Program-made: the position numbers and the translations under genes
Assembly: GCA_025403435.1 (NCBI GenBank)
Contig: CM046341.1
Location: forward strand, 24,391,725 to 24,455,724
Direction of reading: 5' to 3'
DNA length: 64,000 bases
Origin: Artocarpus heterophyllus
Taxonomy: Eukaryota > Streptophyta > Magnoliopsida > Rosales > Moraceae
Notes under the pieces: model-generated
What the model saw: only the letters and a program-made list of their open reading frames with translations
Databases searched by the model: none
What the model was told of the DNA's origin: nothing
Part shown: positions 1 to 12,700 of the stretch, one piece after another
Numbering within the stretch: position 1 is the stretch's first letter
Layout of the letters: each line of letters starts with the position of its first letter

Positions 1-840
1 ATTTTTTTGTGACATGTTATTGTTAAAACCTTTAAATTCATTGACTCTAGTGTTGGGATGGTTGATATTACAGAGTAACTAGTACTCTCAAAATGCATCC
101 TCTTTAAAGTTCAATCTTTTGTTTATTGATGCCCTTGTATTCTCTATGTTTGCATGATTAGGATAGCTGATTATATGTAGCTCTTTGTATTCTCGAAACA
201 TAATTACATCATGTCTATAATATATTGCATTCTGTTAATGTTTTGTTTTGAATGTTTGTATTTTGAGTGAGCATAGTTGTTTATGGGAGGACCCACTAAG
301 CTTGTTTACAATTTCAAGTTCCTTCTAAACTCTCTATGTATTATTTTAATATGTGTTTTTAACATAAATATTTATGTTGTTATTCTATTATTATTATTAC
401 TACTACCTGTACTACTAAAGAAAAAAAAAACAAATTAAAGAAAAACAAGAACTATATTATAGAAGAAAAACCAAAAAGCTATCCCCCCATCTCTATCTGT
501 ATCGGCTTAACTGTCTGGTATACTATCAACTTTTATAATGCTTAGGACTTAAACATGATATTTTAATCTTATTTTTTCATATTTACTTTATGGGTATTTT
601 TATCAAAAAATTAGATTTTCAACATAATCTATGTGATATTAATTTTATCTCTTAAAGTACTAAACAAATTTGTACATGAAAAATGCATGTTAATTCATCA
701 AAAAATGCACACAAAATGCACATGAATTTTCATTATATTTTAGTCACATAATTTCGTAGTAACAAGATATGAAATTTTGCTAACGCAATTCATTGTTTGA
801 ATTTTGATTAAATTCTTGATTTAAACTGATAAATTTTCTT
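1..840. other. AT-rich intergenic DNA, no gene seen
   Basis: No reading frame of useful length and no repeat boundary could be recognised. Homopolymer A and T runs and TTA/TTG-rich text dominate. It may hold lost upstream parts of the copia fragment that begins near 841, but no gag, protease or integrase motif is readable. Confidence 0.5.
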
Positions 841-1688
841 AGATGTTATACAAGGGATATTAGGACTATCTCAAAAAACCTATAACAATAAAGCTCTTGA
901 GAGATTTCGTATGAGCAATTATTCAAATGGTATTGTACCGATTGTCAAAGGTGACAAATTTAGCTTGAGTTAATGCCCAAGTAATGATTTGGAGAAGGAG
1001 GATATGCAAAATATTCCTTATTCTTCTGAAGTTGGGAGCTTAATGTATGTTTAGGCCTGTACAATACCTGACACTGCTTATGCAGTAGGAATGTTAGAAA
1101 GATATCAAAGTAATCCAATATTGAACAGTGGATAGTTGCAAATAAAGTCATGCGATATCTTCAAAAGACTAGGGACTACAAGCATATATACAGTCAGTTT
1201 GATTATTTAAAGGTGATTGGATATTCGAATTCCAACTTTACTGGTTACCTTGATTCTAGAAAGTCGACATCTGGATATATCTTCTTATTAGTAGGAGGGG
1301 TCATTTTATAGAAAAGTGCAAAGCAAACATTGGTTGCTACTTCAACCACAGAAGTAAAATCTGTATTATGTTTTGAAGCAACGTCATAGGCTATTTGGTT
1401 AAGGAGTTTTATTTTAAGGCTTCAGATTGTTGACTTAATCTTTAAGCCATTGAGGATTTACTACGATAACTATGCTTAGTGTTTTTAGCCAAGAATGATA
1501 AGAGTGGAAGTCACAGCAAACACATCGAGATAAAGTACTTAGCTATTAGGGAACATGTTAAGTCAAACAAGATGGCTATTGTGCATACTAGTACAAGCTT
1601 GATGATTACGGATCTTTTGACGAAAGGATTACCACCTAATGCGTATAAGGAGCATGTTGAGCATATGAGACTCAGTTCTTTTTTGTAG
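841..1688 (+). pseudogene. Ty1/copia pol remnant: end of reverse transcriptase and RNase H
   Basis: Translating across frames gives the usual copia order. First comes a 'GILGLSQKTYI'-like stretch with a 'SEVGSLMY' block (about 860-1060), which follows the reverse transcriptase catalytic core. Then comes the RNase H region, with 'DSRKSTSGYIF' similarity near 1250-1290, and a C-terminal tail containing 'HIEIKYLAIREHV' and 'DLLTKGLPP' (1530-1650). The last 69 codons before the stop at 1686-1688 are open. Upstream there are in-frame stops (for example at 970 and 1051) and frameshifts. The YVDD core, integrase and gag are absent, so this is a 5'-truncated dead copy. It belongs to a different copia family from the nest at 37-60 kb. 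Confidence 0.85.
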
Positions 1689-2076
1689 ATTTCATATAAT
1701 TAAGATACCCTTGGCGTTCCATCGCATTTTTGGTCGGTATGGAAAACTCTAGTTATTTTCACTTTTGTCTTCGCATTTTCTGATTGTATACATAAAATTT
1801 AGAGAATGACAATATGCATGCTATAAATCTTAAGTAGACCCTTGAATGAGCATTTGGAAGCTCATTCATTAAGAAATGACCCACATATTGTTCTTTTTCA
1901 AAGGAGAAAGTTACATAGTAATACATAGAAATTAATACTCGTTTTAAGAGGACTTATCGTCATAATTCATGTCATTTAAACTCCTTTGATAGTGTATGAA
2001 GATTTAGGGAAAAGTTTTATTTATGTTTTAATATTAATTAATACATATTAAGTATTTTATAGGTCAAGTGAGAGAA

Positions 2077-2470
2077 TGTTAGAAACGTTTTTTATTAAAT
2101 AAAATAAAAAAATAAATGTTTTCAATTTTGTGGACCATTTAAATTTTAAAAAATTAAGATCTATTGAAAAATTATTTTCCTTAAAACCTGGGGACACATC
2201 TTTTGGTATTGTAACTACCCATCTACAGTATTTATTGTCTTCTTTGATGGGAAGAAGACATTAGAAAAATCCAAAGGGATAGGGTGTCTAGTCTTCGAGA
2301 AAAGTCTGCGAGTTTCCGTCATTGCTTGGGCATAAGATCTTGGAAAGACTAGCCAAAAAATCCCTAATTTTTTATGTTCTTAATTGTTCTAAAAAATTAC
2401 AAGTCTAACTGCTATGGCTTGAGGTATTATCTTAGGCTTCCACTTTTATTATTTGTGTTCTTGAAAAGGG
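2077..2470 (+). repeat. Probable 3' LTR remnant of the copia fragment at 841-1688
   Basis: A purine-rich tract at 2065-2076 (AAGTGAGAGAA) precedes TGTTAGAAACG at 2077. That is the polypurine-tract plus TG start expected at the left edge of a copia 3' LTR, about 390 bases after the RNase H stop. The right end was not found and no 5' partner LTR exists in the window, so the length is a guess. Confidence 0.45.
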
Positions 2471-2599
2471 GCAATGGGGAAATATACCAGAATAATAGTT
2501 GAACAAAGATTAGTAGACCAAAATATTAAATAAGTGAGTAAATAGCCCATATAATTTTAGACATGTATTAATTAATTAAAATAATAACTAAAATACCTA

Positions 2600-3225
2600 A
2601 ATTTTATAACTCCTAGTAGCCAAGTGTCCTTTCCCCGTCCTCTTTCTCCCTCTTTCCCCAGCAGCTCTTATCTCCCAGAATTCTCCTGCCGCCCAACCTC
2701 CCCTCCACTAGAGCAACACTGACGATGCACATGCCACCGCCCAACTTCGCTGCCAACCACCATACGAGATCGCGAGCTGCCAAGCGTTGGGCAAATCACA
2801 AAGCTTCAGTTGTGGGGGAGAAAAATGGTGTCGTTTGGAGCAGTCCTTATCGTTGGAGGAAGCAACCGTCGGAGTCGCGCGGAGAGCAACTGCTGGAGGT
2901 GCACAAGGTCGCGGATCGCACGAGGTCTCATGGAGGAAAGCACTGGAGTCACAGAGGGAGGCACCATCATAGAGGGAAGCGCAGAGTCAATGCCGAAGTC
3001 GCGCGGGCAAGGCATTCTTTTGGCTGCGATGGGATCTCCATTACTGTTGAGACGTTGCAATGTTTGGTATTTTGTTTTCGACGAGAGGGGAGAGACAGAG
3101 ATAGACAAAACAAGAGTATTGCCATCGGCGAAAATGGCCGTGAAAGTAAGTGAGGGGAGGAGAAGGGAGATGCTTCTCCAGTCGATCGCCTCTGCAACAT
3201 CAACCTCCCAGGGGTAGATTTGAGA
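2600..3225. other. GC-rich island with overlapping reading frames, origin unknown
   Basis: This 0.6-kb block is much richer in G and C than its surroundings. It opens with a CT-rich run (2625-2660) and carries open frames on both strands: plus 2725-3153 (142 codons) and 2810-3217 (135 codons), minus 2806-3108 (100 codons) and 2967-3203. High GC alone makes stops rare, so overlapping frames are expected by chance. None of the translations resembles a domain I know. It could be a captured gene fragment, a piece of an LTR leader or an old exon. No splice structure or clear flanking inverted repeat was found. Confidence 0.35.
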
Positions 3226-5400
3226 TTTTGGAAAGATTTAGGTAGAAAAAGCGATGTTTTCTTTAATTATTTTCAGAGTATGCTATTTTTTCTATTTCTT
3301 CAAATATCATGTCATTTATTACAATTTTCCTTCTGAGAATTGCTTATATAATTTAAGTCGACCGGTCTAAATTGGCACCTTTTTATATATTGTTTTTCAC
3401 AATAAATCTTTCTCTACCTTATCTAACCTTCTCTAGTGAATTAGATAAGGTCTTTTGTATTTTTTTTTTTTAATATGTCAGCCCTTTTCTGTGCTGGTTC
3501 GATCTAATTAAGGTCAAAACCGCTGCTTTTAATCGAACTTCTGTTTCTGGCCAATCTCAGTACTTTTCATCATAATTTTCCTCAACTAAGACACTTGTTT
3601 CCTTTGTGCTGTGGCAATTACTTGTAGATTTAATTGAGGATGAAACGGATGGGCGGAGAAAACGACTCAAAAGGAAAAGAGAAAGGTCATTTTACGCATC
3701 GAAACCGTTTAATGGGGACAAAAAATCATCAAAAGCAAAGCCAATTCTTCTGATGTTTCTCTTCCTTTTTTTTTTTTTTTGGCTTTATTTCCATCTTATT
3801 TCTCTTTTTCATTCTAGTCTTCTAGGTACTTGAAAAAGTTCATGCACCTTTCATCGGTCAAAGAATTGAACTCCACTTTGGCTGATGCCGCCATCATTAA
3901 AAGTGATACCTGTTTTGTTGGATGCTTTAACAACCTGTAAAAATCTCTCACCTTCAAATTTTGAGAGAAAAAAACTTTTCCCTTCAAGTGAGAAAGGGCA
4001 TGATGGAAAACACCTCCTTTCAACAGAGATTTTGAAATTGCAAGGGTCTATCATGTACATGGTCATAAAGTGGAATCCCTCAAGACTACTACGCGTACAC
4101 ATGATATTCAATTGAGCTATTCCATACGCATGCTTCATACATGGTATTATATTACTCGAAAAAGGGATAATTGGAGAATGTAATAAATTATTTAACGAAT
4201 GACCAAAGAAAACTGATCATAAATGGAAAATAGACAAAAAGGGCTTGGCAGGAAGGTTGTTGGGATCTTGTAGGAAGAGTGGAAATAATGATCATTCTCA
4301 TGCGGAGGAGAAAGGGGCCTTGCATGCTTTCCACAACTTCAATGATTCGCCCAAACCAATTGGATCTATAATGTTCATGTAGAGTTAGTTATATGCTTTT
4401 CGGTGTGCACAACTAGCTGTAATAATGCCCATTACTGAACCAAAACCAACATTACTTGATCAAAAGTCATGGTTGTTTGTTTGCCTCTTGATGAGAAATC
4501 TATATGAGAAACTTTCGAAATTTGGAGCCGACGCTTCATAATGCTAGACCATACTTTGGCCTGTGTTCCTTTTTTATTTTATTATATATATATATTTTGA
4601 CAATTTCTTCTCGCTTTTAACACTTTAGGAGTTGGAATGCCATTGGAAATTAGAATACTGCCAAAACAAAAAAAAAAAAAAATCAAATTCTCACCGAGAT
4701 TTGGTTTTCATAATTTTTATAGCTTGATATATATATTTCGTTTTAGAGGATAGAAGGCATGCGCCTCGGTTTTATTAAGATGGAATGGCGTGGAAGGGAA
4801 AATACTTTAAATATCTTACTGTATACCTTTAAAATGTCATGTTTGTGATTTTTCATGATATTCCTACAAATGATGCTAACCAAAAAAATATTTCTTGTAT
4901 TCTAAAAAAGATTTAGGATTGGTGCTTTTATAAAGTATTTTTGTAAATTTTCAATGACACTATCAGAAATAAATTATTGCATTTCATTAATAACTTGCTC
5001 CATGTTATATTTGTGAGTAGAATATTTAATGTTTTTATATTTGTTATAAGTTTTTTAATTATGTATACGAAGTGTTCATATGCACAACGTATAATTTCAG
5101 ATATAGTATAAAAAACTTTAGTTCACAATTAATAAATGAAACTGGGTGTTTTATTTTGATATAATTGTGATGTTGTCTATTTTTGAAATGAGTGGATTAT
5201 CTTATTTGTTTTGTAATAATATTAATCACTAAATATAAACACCAGTGTATTTAGAGTATAATGAACTAAACCACACTAGAATTTTATTTTTTGTGCAATT
5301 CCTTGGTAAGACTTACATTCTGTTATGTTGATTATTTTATAGAATTACCCTAATACTGAGTGGTTAATGAACTCATATCTATTTATTATCTCTTTTAATT
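3226..5400. other. AT-rich intergenic DNA
   Basis: No gene is supported. Short open frames occur on both strands between 3606 and 4138, including a minus-strand frame of 95 codons at 3851-4138, but they match no family I recognise. Poly-T and poly-A runs lie at 3460, 3768-3780 and 4668-4682. The right part may include the outer end of the LTR that finishes at 6421. Confidence 0.4.
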
Positions 5401-6421
5401 TTCAATAGGTAGTTGATGTAGCGGTGATGTAGCAGTCTCTTATACAAACTAATGCCGTAAAAGCATAACCAAACTAAAAATTAAAGGGATGAATTATCAA
5501 AATGCATTGATTCATTTAGAATAACAAAAGATAGTACTTCTACTAACATATCGATTTACTCAAAATGTCAGAAGAGTAAACATTCATTACTAGTTGATTC
5601 TAAAGAATATTGAGAAAATTGTAAAAAGAAAGTTGAGGGAATTCTCTAAAACTTTTATTAATTAAATTGTTCTGTTCACCTCTCTTATAATATCTTCATT
5701 CTTGAGTTCCAATAATTCTCTTATGAACTGTTAATCTATAATCTTATTATGAACGTGTGCTCTACTGCTCAAATCTTGAATCATTACTCAAGAGAACTAT
5801 TTTTCTAACTTCTATAAGGAAAGAATGGATTTTTTATCTGTATAATATTATTCTAGCTATTTATTCCATTATGTTTCTAAGATGCTAAATTATGATATCT
5901 CTTTTGACAAATCTTACCATGCAAGCCAAAAAACAAAATATCATAAATAGCAGTCTAATAAATACTCAAGATTAAGATTATCATATATGATCATCATCAT
6001 AGTAATAAATTTGAATACTCTATTTATAATGAACGATTATTAGAGATTTATAATTTATCTAGTCCAGTCTTATATAATCTCATTATATAAAGTACCTCTA
6101 ATATGATGTTTCTACATCAATAGCCTGGATAAGACTATTTTATTCTAAATAAGATTATACTGTACTTGTAATATTTAATTAAAGATCACAAACATTAATT
6201 AATTATTACGGACTATTTAGATTATTATCTATAAGCTTTATCCCTAAGCATATAACACTTATTTGTTAAATTTATAGTAACATAAATAATCATCGAATTT
6301 TCTTGATGTTTATTAATGTATTCAGAATACATATAACCAACCAAAATAATTATGAATGTTACTTTATTTATTTATTAACAATGCGTACAATGTCAATGCT
6401 TATAGGGCATTAACCCCAACA
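5400..6421 (-). repeat. 3' LTR of the minus-strand copia element (outer edge not resolved)
   Basis: Read on the minus strand, the LTR begins TGTTGGGGTTAATGCCC at 6421, directly after a polypurine tract (minus-strand GCAAGTGGGAGAT, around 6422-6435). That is the standard copia 3' junction. The outer boundary near 5.4 kb is only an estimate, because the 5' LTR is missing and no comparison is possible. Confidence 0.55.
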
Positions 6422-6439
6422 ATCTCCCACTTGCCCTAA

Positions 6440-7860
6440 AGCAGGTGAGACATGTTTCTTAGACTTAAGACTTCCAAATGTCCATCGAAACTCTTTGTAG
6501 GTAACATCTTTGACTAATTGAAAAGCAAAATCAGTGCATCTAGTAAGAATCAAATTCTCACCAAAGTATACCAACATATAGTTTCTCATTCTCCTAAGAT
6601 GCTTGAAAATGTGTTTATCCACCACCCAATGATCTAATCCTTGGTTGGATTAAAACCGATTAACTATACCCCCTGCAAAGCAAATGTCATGCCTTGTACA
6701 TAACATGGCATACATTAGACTTCCTACCGCAGATGCATAGGCCATCTCATGTTTTCTTCTTCTTGAAGTGTTTTATGACATTGCACTTTTGAAAGATAAA
6801 CTCCATGACGTGTGGGTAAATTACCTTTCTCAAAGTTTTGCATCGAAAATCTAATAAGCACCTTATCGATATACAATGCTTGAGATAACGCCAACAGTTT
6901 GTTCTTATGATCTCTTATGAGTTCAATTCCAAGAACATAACTTGTCTCTCTTAAATCTTTCATTTGGAATTGGTTAGCAAGCCATTTCTTTACATTAGAT
7001 AATATCCCTACATCATTTCCAATGAGTAGAATATCATCTACATAAAGAACTAAGGAGAACACCTTCTTATCTTTGATGTACTTGTATAAACAAGATTCAT
7101 CAACATTTTGATTAAAACCATAAGATTTGATCGCCTCGTCAAATCTTAAGTTTCAAGATCTTGAAGCTTGCTTAAGTCCATAAATGGACCTTTACAATTG
7201 ACAAACTTTTTGCTTTTGACTTTTGACTACAAACTCTTCTGGTTGCACCATATAGATGTTTTCCTCAAGGTAGCCATTCAAAAAAGTAGTCTTGACATCT
7301 ATTTGCTATATCTCATAATCAAAACATGCAGCAATAGATAAAAGAATTCGAATGGATTTAAGAATAGCTACAGGCGAGAAAATTTCTTCATAATCAACTC
7401 TCGATTTTGGTTGTAACCCTTTGCCATAAGCCTAGCTTTGAAAGTCTCTACTTTCCTATCTACTCCTATTTTCTTCTTGTAGATCTATTTACACCCTATG
7501 GGTTTTATCCCTTCAGGTAGATCTACAAGTTCCCAAATTGAATTGGAGTACATAGATTCCATTTCAAGATTTATAGCCTCAAGCCATTTCTCCTTTTTAG
7601 AATCTTCCATTGCATGATGATATGTCAATAGTTCATCCTCACCATTATCAAAGATAGTAACATGTACTTCTCCAATTTCTCTGTAGTGAGCAAGTGTTTT
7701 CACAACCCTCCTAATACATCGAGGTGGTATGACATCCTGATTTGGAGATGTGGCCTTCTTATCTTGTCCTTCTACAACAGTTGTTTGTTGCGGTCTGATC
7801 TGATCAGATAGTAACTCTTCAAGTACAAATTTGCCATGAGGTGTATAATTATTCATATAA
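6440..7860 (-). pseudogene. Ty1/copia reverse transcriptase and RNase H, degenerate
   Basis: On the minus strand, 7485-7856 encodes the linker and start of reverse transcriptase, with 'WLEAINLEMESM' and '[16 protein letters not shown]'. The catalytic block 'YVDDILLIGND' lies at about 7012-7044, followed by 'FQMKDL' and 'YVLGIEL' down to 6724. RNase H-side remnants continue towards 6410. Stops and frameshifts separate these pieces; for example, the part between 7485 and 7062 cannot be read in one frame. The polymerase aspartates (YVDD) are intact, but the open reading frame is not. The sequence is clearly related to, but distinct from, the nested family further right. Confidence 0.85.
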
Positions 7861-8990
7861 TCATTCTCGAGAAAAGTAGCATTTGTTGATACAAAATACC
7901 TTTTTCTCTTGTAGACTATAAAATAAATCTCCCCTTATCCCCTTTAGATATCCTACAAACAATCATACTTTAGAGCGTGGCTTCAGCTTGCCGGTCTTTC
8001 CTTTTAGCACATGTGCTAGACACCTGTATATGGATATATCGTATATTAAGTTTACGATAATTTCATAACTCTAAGGGTGTTTTTGGAATAGACTTAAATG
8101 GAACCATGTTTAGAATATCTAATGCAGTTTGCAGCGTATATCCCTAAAATGAAGTGGATAATGATGAGTAGCCAAACATAGATCTCACCATATAAAGCAA
8201 CATTCAATTTCTTCTCTCAGCAACATCATTATGTTATGGTGTTCTAGGTACAGTGAGTTGTGATAGAATACCATGTTCTATCAAATAATCCTTGAATTTA
8301 GTATCAATGTACTCACTTCCTCGATCAGATAGAAGAGTCTTTACCGACTTTCCTAATTGCTTTTTAGCTTATGTTTGGAATTCTTTGAACTTTTCAAAAG
8401 TCTCAGATTTCCTTTGCATTAGGTACATGTATCCATATCTCGAATAATCGTCAATAAATATGATGAAGTATTTATAATCACCATGTGATTGTACGTTGAA
8501 TGGACCATAAACGTCCAATGTACTAGCTCAAATGGTTCCTTGGCCCTTTTGCCTTTTGCAGAAAAAAGCTCTTTAGTCATTTTTTCCTAAAGACAAGATT
8601 CACAAACTGGTAGGGAACTAGCTTTTAGTTCTCTTAAAGAACCATCCTTTACTAATTTGTTAATCCTGTTAAGGTTAATGTAACGTAACCTAAGGTGCCA
8701 TAGGTATGTTTCATTATCAGAAGAAATCTTTTGCCTTTTGGGTTTTGATTATTCAACTTTGAACATTTTGGTATTGAGCAATGATTTTTTGTCTGGCCTT
8801 AAAGTGTAAAGCACATTTTCTAGATGTGCAAACCAAGTATCCAAACTATGTCTAGAAATATTAGCATAATTATCATTAAAAGAAATAATAAACATTTGTT
8901 CAAACCTAGAAACAGAAAATCAAATTTCTATGAAAATTAGGAATGTAACAAACATTGTACAACATTAAAAATCCTATTTCCAAAATAACG
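7861..8990 (-). pseudogene. Ty1/copia integrase region, degenerate
   Basis: Minus-strand translation in mixed frames gives pieces of the copia integrase: 'LAHVLKGKTGKLKPRSKV' (about 7970-8030) from its C-terminal part, 'TVPRTPQHNDVAERRN'-like text (about 8205-8260) at the catalytic-glutamate motif, and pre-integrase zinc-finger text further up (8560-8720). Numerous stops break it. It joins the reverse transcriptase piece on its left and the gag piece on its right in normal copia order, which supports a single element. Confidence 0.7.
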
Positions 8991-9239
8991 TTTTACATCT
9001 ACCACTGCTCTTTCCGAACAACCGCCTTTGTTCCCACTCTCATCGTTTCTTCCCCATCGGCAAATTCCCTTGAAGAACTAAGCATCTGTAAAGGAAAATA
9101 AACATGATTAGTTGCCTTGAATCAATATCCAAGGTGAAGTATCATCTTCAAATAAACAAGCTTATAAAAGGAGTAAATCTAATTTTTAGTCGTTCTTCTT
9201 TTTTTTGAGCTCCTAAAGATACTTTTTACAGTTTCTCTT

Positions 9240-9700
9240 CTAGTGCCTATCTATGCCACAACGGAAACATTTTCCTTTGGCTTTCCTTTTTTTGTTGTTA
9301 CTCTTGTTCTTCTTAGGTTTTCCTCCACTCTTAGATTTACCACTTTCTTTAATTTTCTTCTTCCTTTTTCTGATATTTTTAGCAAAAGAGGAAGGTTAAG
9401 CTTCAGTAATATTTGTTTCACCTTCTTTTGCTTTCTCTTTTGAGATAGACTTGAAGGTTTAAAGCTCATTAAGTAACTCAGTCATGTTATATTTCAACTT
9501 GTTCATAAAATAATTGCTTTTAAATTGGAGGAACAAAGGAGAGAGGGTTTCCAAAACCATCCCCACCTGTGTGGCTTTATTTATCACTGACCTATTTATT
9601 TCGGCCTCATGGATGTAGTTAACCATGTTAAGAACATGTTCTCTAACCAAGACCCCTGCCTTCATTTTGGCATGCGTATTTCAATTCTCTAACATGAACA
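9240..9700 (-). pseudogene. Ty1/copia gag C-terminal half, truncated
   Basis: The minus-strand frame 9459-9665 reads 'VREHVLNMVNYIHEAEIN' and continues with 'LETLSPLFLQFKSNY', the pattern of the copia gag domain (UBN2/Retrotran_gag_2). A lysine-rich stretch on the same strand (9251-9469, different frame) is what remains of the basic region before the zinc knuckle. Homology stops abruptly near 9700, before the gag N-terminus. The leader, primer-binding site and 5' LTR of this element are therefore lost. Confidence 0.75.
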
Positions 9701-10798
9701 AATTAGATAGAATGCATTTATTAAGAAAAAAGAAAAAAAAAGTTAAAAGGAGGAGATGGACAAATTTTTAAAAAGAAGACACAATTTTAGGGGAAAATTT
9801 GTTGTAATGAGTCAATTAAAAAAACCCAACAACATATTTCAATAGGAGTAAGTGAGAGGAAAAAGTATTTTCAAAAAGCATAAAATCATAAAATGATCAT
9901 GGGTACATTTGAAATAAGTTATGTTGATTTGCCCTAGCAATAAAGAAGCAAAAGAAAATCATAAAACAAAATAATGAAAACCAAAAAATAAAAAATAAGA
10001 AGAAAAATTCATTAAAAAAAGTGTGATGGAACTTAATGTGTGTGAGTACATTTGAAATAAGTTACTTTAATAGGGGCAAAATAACAGAGCAATGAAGAAG
10101 TGAATGAAAAACATAAGATAGAACAATGAAAAAAATTAAGAAAAAAGTTAGTAAAAAAAGGGACGAAACTTAAAGTGACAATTAAACAGTTATAAAAATC
10201 ATGTTTGATAAAACATTTAATTAGTAAATATTTAAATGATATTATTATTTTAGGAAAATTTATAGATTCGTATAAATATATACACGTGAGTTTATGTTTA
10301 AAGGAACGAATAAATTGGATTAATGATTTGGAAGAATTTTTAGAGGGCATAAAAAGAAAAAAAACGAAATTTGATAGGAGGAAAAAAAAAAGGAAAGTTA
10401 GAAACCATATTTTTAAAGTATGATTATATGGTATTCTCTTATTTAATTACGAGCTAGAGGACTTGTTAGAATATAATTATATATTTCTTGAAGATATGTT
10501 TGAGTATAATTATATGAAATTCTCTTAATTGAGTGCATCAAAGAAGGTTTATGGAAAATGACTTTATGAGACTAGAAGACATAATTATGATTAAATTTAT
10601 GAACCTACAAAACTATGTTTATTTAAATTTCCATGTCATATTTATTTTGATAATTTTAAATAGGTACAACAATTCAACCTTTTTCATCAAACACTATTAT
10701 ATATTTTTTCAAAAAAAAAAAAACATTTTTACCTAGAATTCTAAAAAAAAATGGAAATGCAACATTAGGAGTTCTATCAAAGCACAAAAGTAGAATGA
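9701..10798. other. A-rich intergenic DNA
   Basis: Strongly A-rich on the plus strand, with many AAAAAG/AAAAAT runs. Short frames at 10033-10350 (-) and 10205-10423 (+) are low-complexity, rich in Lys/Ile or Phe/Ser. No gene, RNA or element boundary is supported. Confidence 0.5.
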
Positions 10799-11301
10799 AG
10801 GGGCTGCGTAGAAAAACCAAAAAACTGCTGGATCGAAGCAATTTGACGGTTTTTAGACTGTTAGGACTGGACCATTTTATAACTATTAAAAAATAGTCCC
10901 AAACTAGACTGGGCAATTTATTTTATATACATGTATATGTATATAGTAAAAAAATATTTAATATATGTATATGTATATGTATATGAATCCTTTCTTTGCA
11001 TTGTATGTTTTATGTTGTGTTTGATTTTTGTTGCTTGTTATTTTTTGTTTTTTGAATGTTGTCTTTATGGTTTGGATATTTATAGAGTTTTAGAAATATA
11101 AAAGCTATTATAAAAAAATCACAAAAATCGCTAAAAAAGATCTTGAACAACAGTTAAACCGACCTAGACTATTCTAAAAGGGTCCGGTCTGGTCCTAATA
11201 GCTAAAAACTCTAGTACAATCCTAGATTTGTCAAAACCGCCAAAATGGTCTAGTCTCAAAACCCGACGGTTTGGGACCAGACAAGACCGTGCACAACCCC
11301 T
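10799..11301. mobile_element. Fold-back / MITE-like element, about 0.5 kb
   Basis: The left end starts AGGGGCTGCGTA. The right end, read on the opposite strand, starts AGGGGTTGTGCACGG. These ends resemble the common plant hAT-type non-autonomous elements. Both subterminal regions are built from related 'GGTCTGGTCC / GACCAGAC / AAACCG' words in opposite orientation (10845-10910 and 11150-11290), so the element can fold on itself. An (ATGTAT)-type run sits in the middle (10927-10985). No convincing 8-bp target duplication was found. It has no coding capacity. Confidence 0.5.
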
Positions 11302-12480
11302 CAATATGAATTAGAATTTTGTGTTTCTCATCACGGTTAGGTCACAAATCAATCTTTAATATCTATGTTATACTTAAAACAAACAAGCAAAAATATTATT
11401 GCTAATAAAAAGCTATTTTGTGGAGCTCTGAAGAGGTTTTAATTTTTTGTAGAGGACACTGGAATTCTTTTACCGAGGGCAAAGAAATTTCATAATAATT
11501 GAAAGACAAAACGTATGGTAGGACACATATTTTAACTTCTCAACATATACTATTATTTTAACTATTGAATTAATCGAAAGCAATTCTATGTCATGCGCTG
11601 TTAATTTTTATTATTCACGGATTGAATGCATCTGTGTTTTCAAACTACTTACTTTAAACTAAAAATAATACTCTTTTTTATTGGAGCAGTATATTGAAAT
11701 GCAACTTAATTGTTAAAATTTCACTTATATTTGGGCTGCCAAAAATACCCCTTAAAAACATTTTTCTCTTTCTAATCTCAATTAAGTACATGTCCCAAGT
11801 TGAGTTGATTTACGTCTCAAATGGATTACTCAACCACTTGTTTTTATTGGCGTTTATGAGAAAAAATAACAAAAACATTAGCAGGAAGACAGGAAGGAAC
11901 ACAGAGTTTTCCCTCAACGGAAGGAATCGAAGAAACGTAGATGGATAGATATTATATAGATTTCGACGAACAACTAGTATTCATGATGTTTGTGAACTTG
12001 GGGACCACAAAATTTTTTTTTTTTAATTTCATTTTTCAAAAGAATAATACACGCTCTTTTTGCCGCCTTCTTAAAACTCCTTATATATGTGGCCTAAAAC
12101 CTTATCTTTTTGTCGCCCTCATTCTCTCTCCATAGACTCACAAATAAATGCAAAATCATTTTCATCTGTGAAATTAAAACCTTCTAATTTACAAAATTGT
12201 GATTTTTTTATCTTATAAAGTTAAAATCTTATTACTTATTAAAACTATTATTCCACTTTATTATATAATGTTTTTTAGATTAGACCTTACTGATTTTTTT
12301 AATAACCATATTATAATTCATGAGAGTTAGGTAAGAGTGCTTTAAATAAAAAAAAAAGGCATAAAATAATAATAATTACAAAACTTGCCCACGTTGCGTA
12401 AAATCATTTCACTCCTCACCTCCAAAACCGAAGGCCCCCACTTATAGTAATTATAATCTTTTCTTTTTATTCATACCCTC
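11302..12480. other. Intergenic DNA upstream of the WD40 gene
   Basis: AT-rich, with no recognised gene. A short open frame at 11694-11948 (+) matches nothing known to me. The distal promoter of the gene beginning near 12.5 kb should lie in its last few hundred bases, but no single TATA element stands out. Confidence 0.45.
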
Positions 12481-12499
12481 CACCCGCTGTCTCACGCAC

Positions 12500-12668
12500 A
12501 CACTTGACTCTGTCTCTCTCTCTCTCTACACGCCAGGCGCCCCTTTCCTTCCTCTTTTTTTTTCCTTTCAGTTCATTTTCTTCTAGAAAAACAGAAGAAG
12601 AAGAAAGAGAAGGAGAATTCTGGGACGGTTTCCGTTCTCCGACCGTATCTGTTTCTTTGTACGTAGTC

Positions 12669-12700
<32 letters not shown>

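Noticed and set aside
2500..3300. Terminal inverted repeats around the GC-rich island (AAATAGC words near 2541 and, inverted, near 3285)
   Set aside because: Only about seven bases agree and the match does not extend, so it is within chance for AT-rich DNA.
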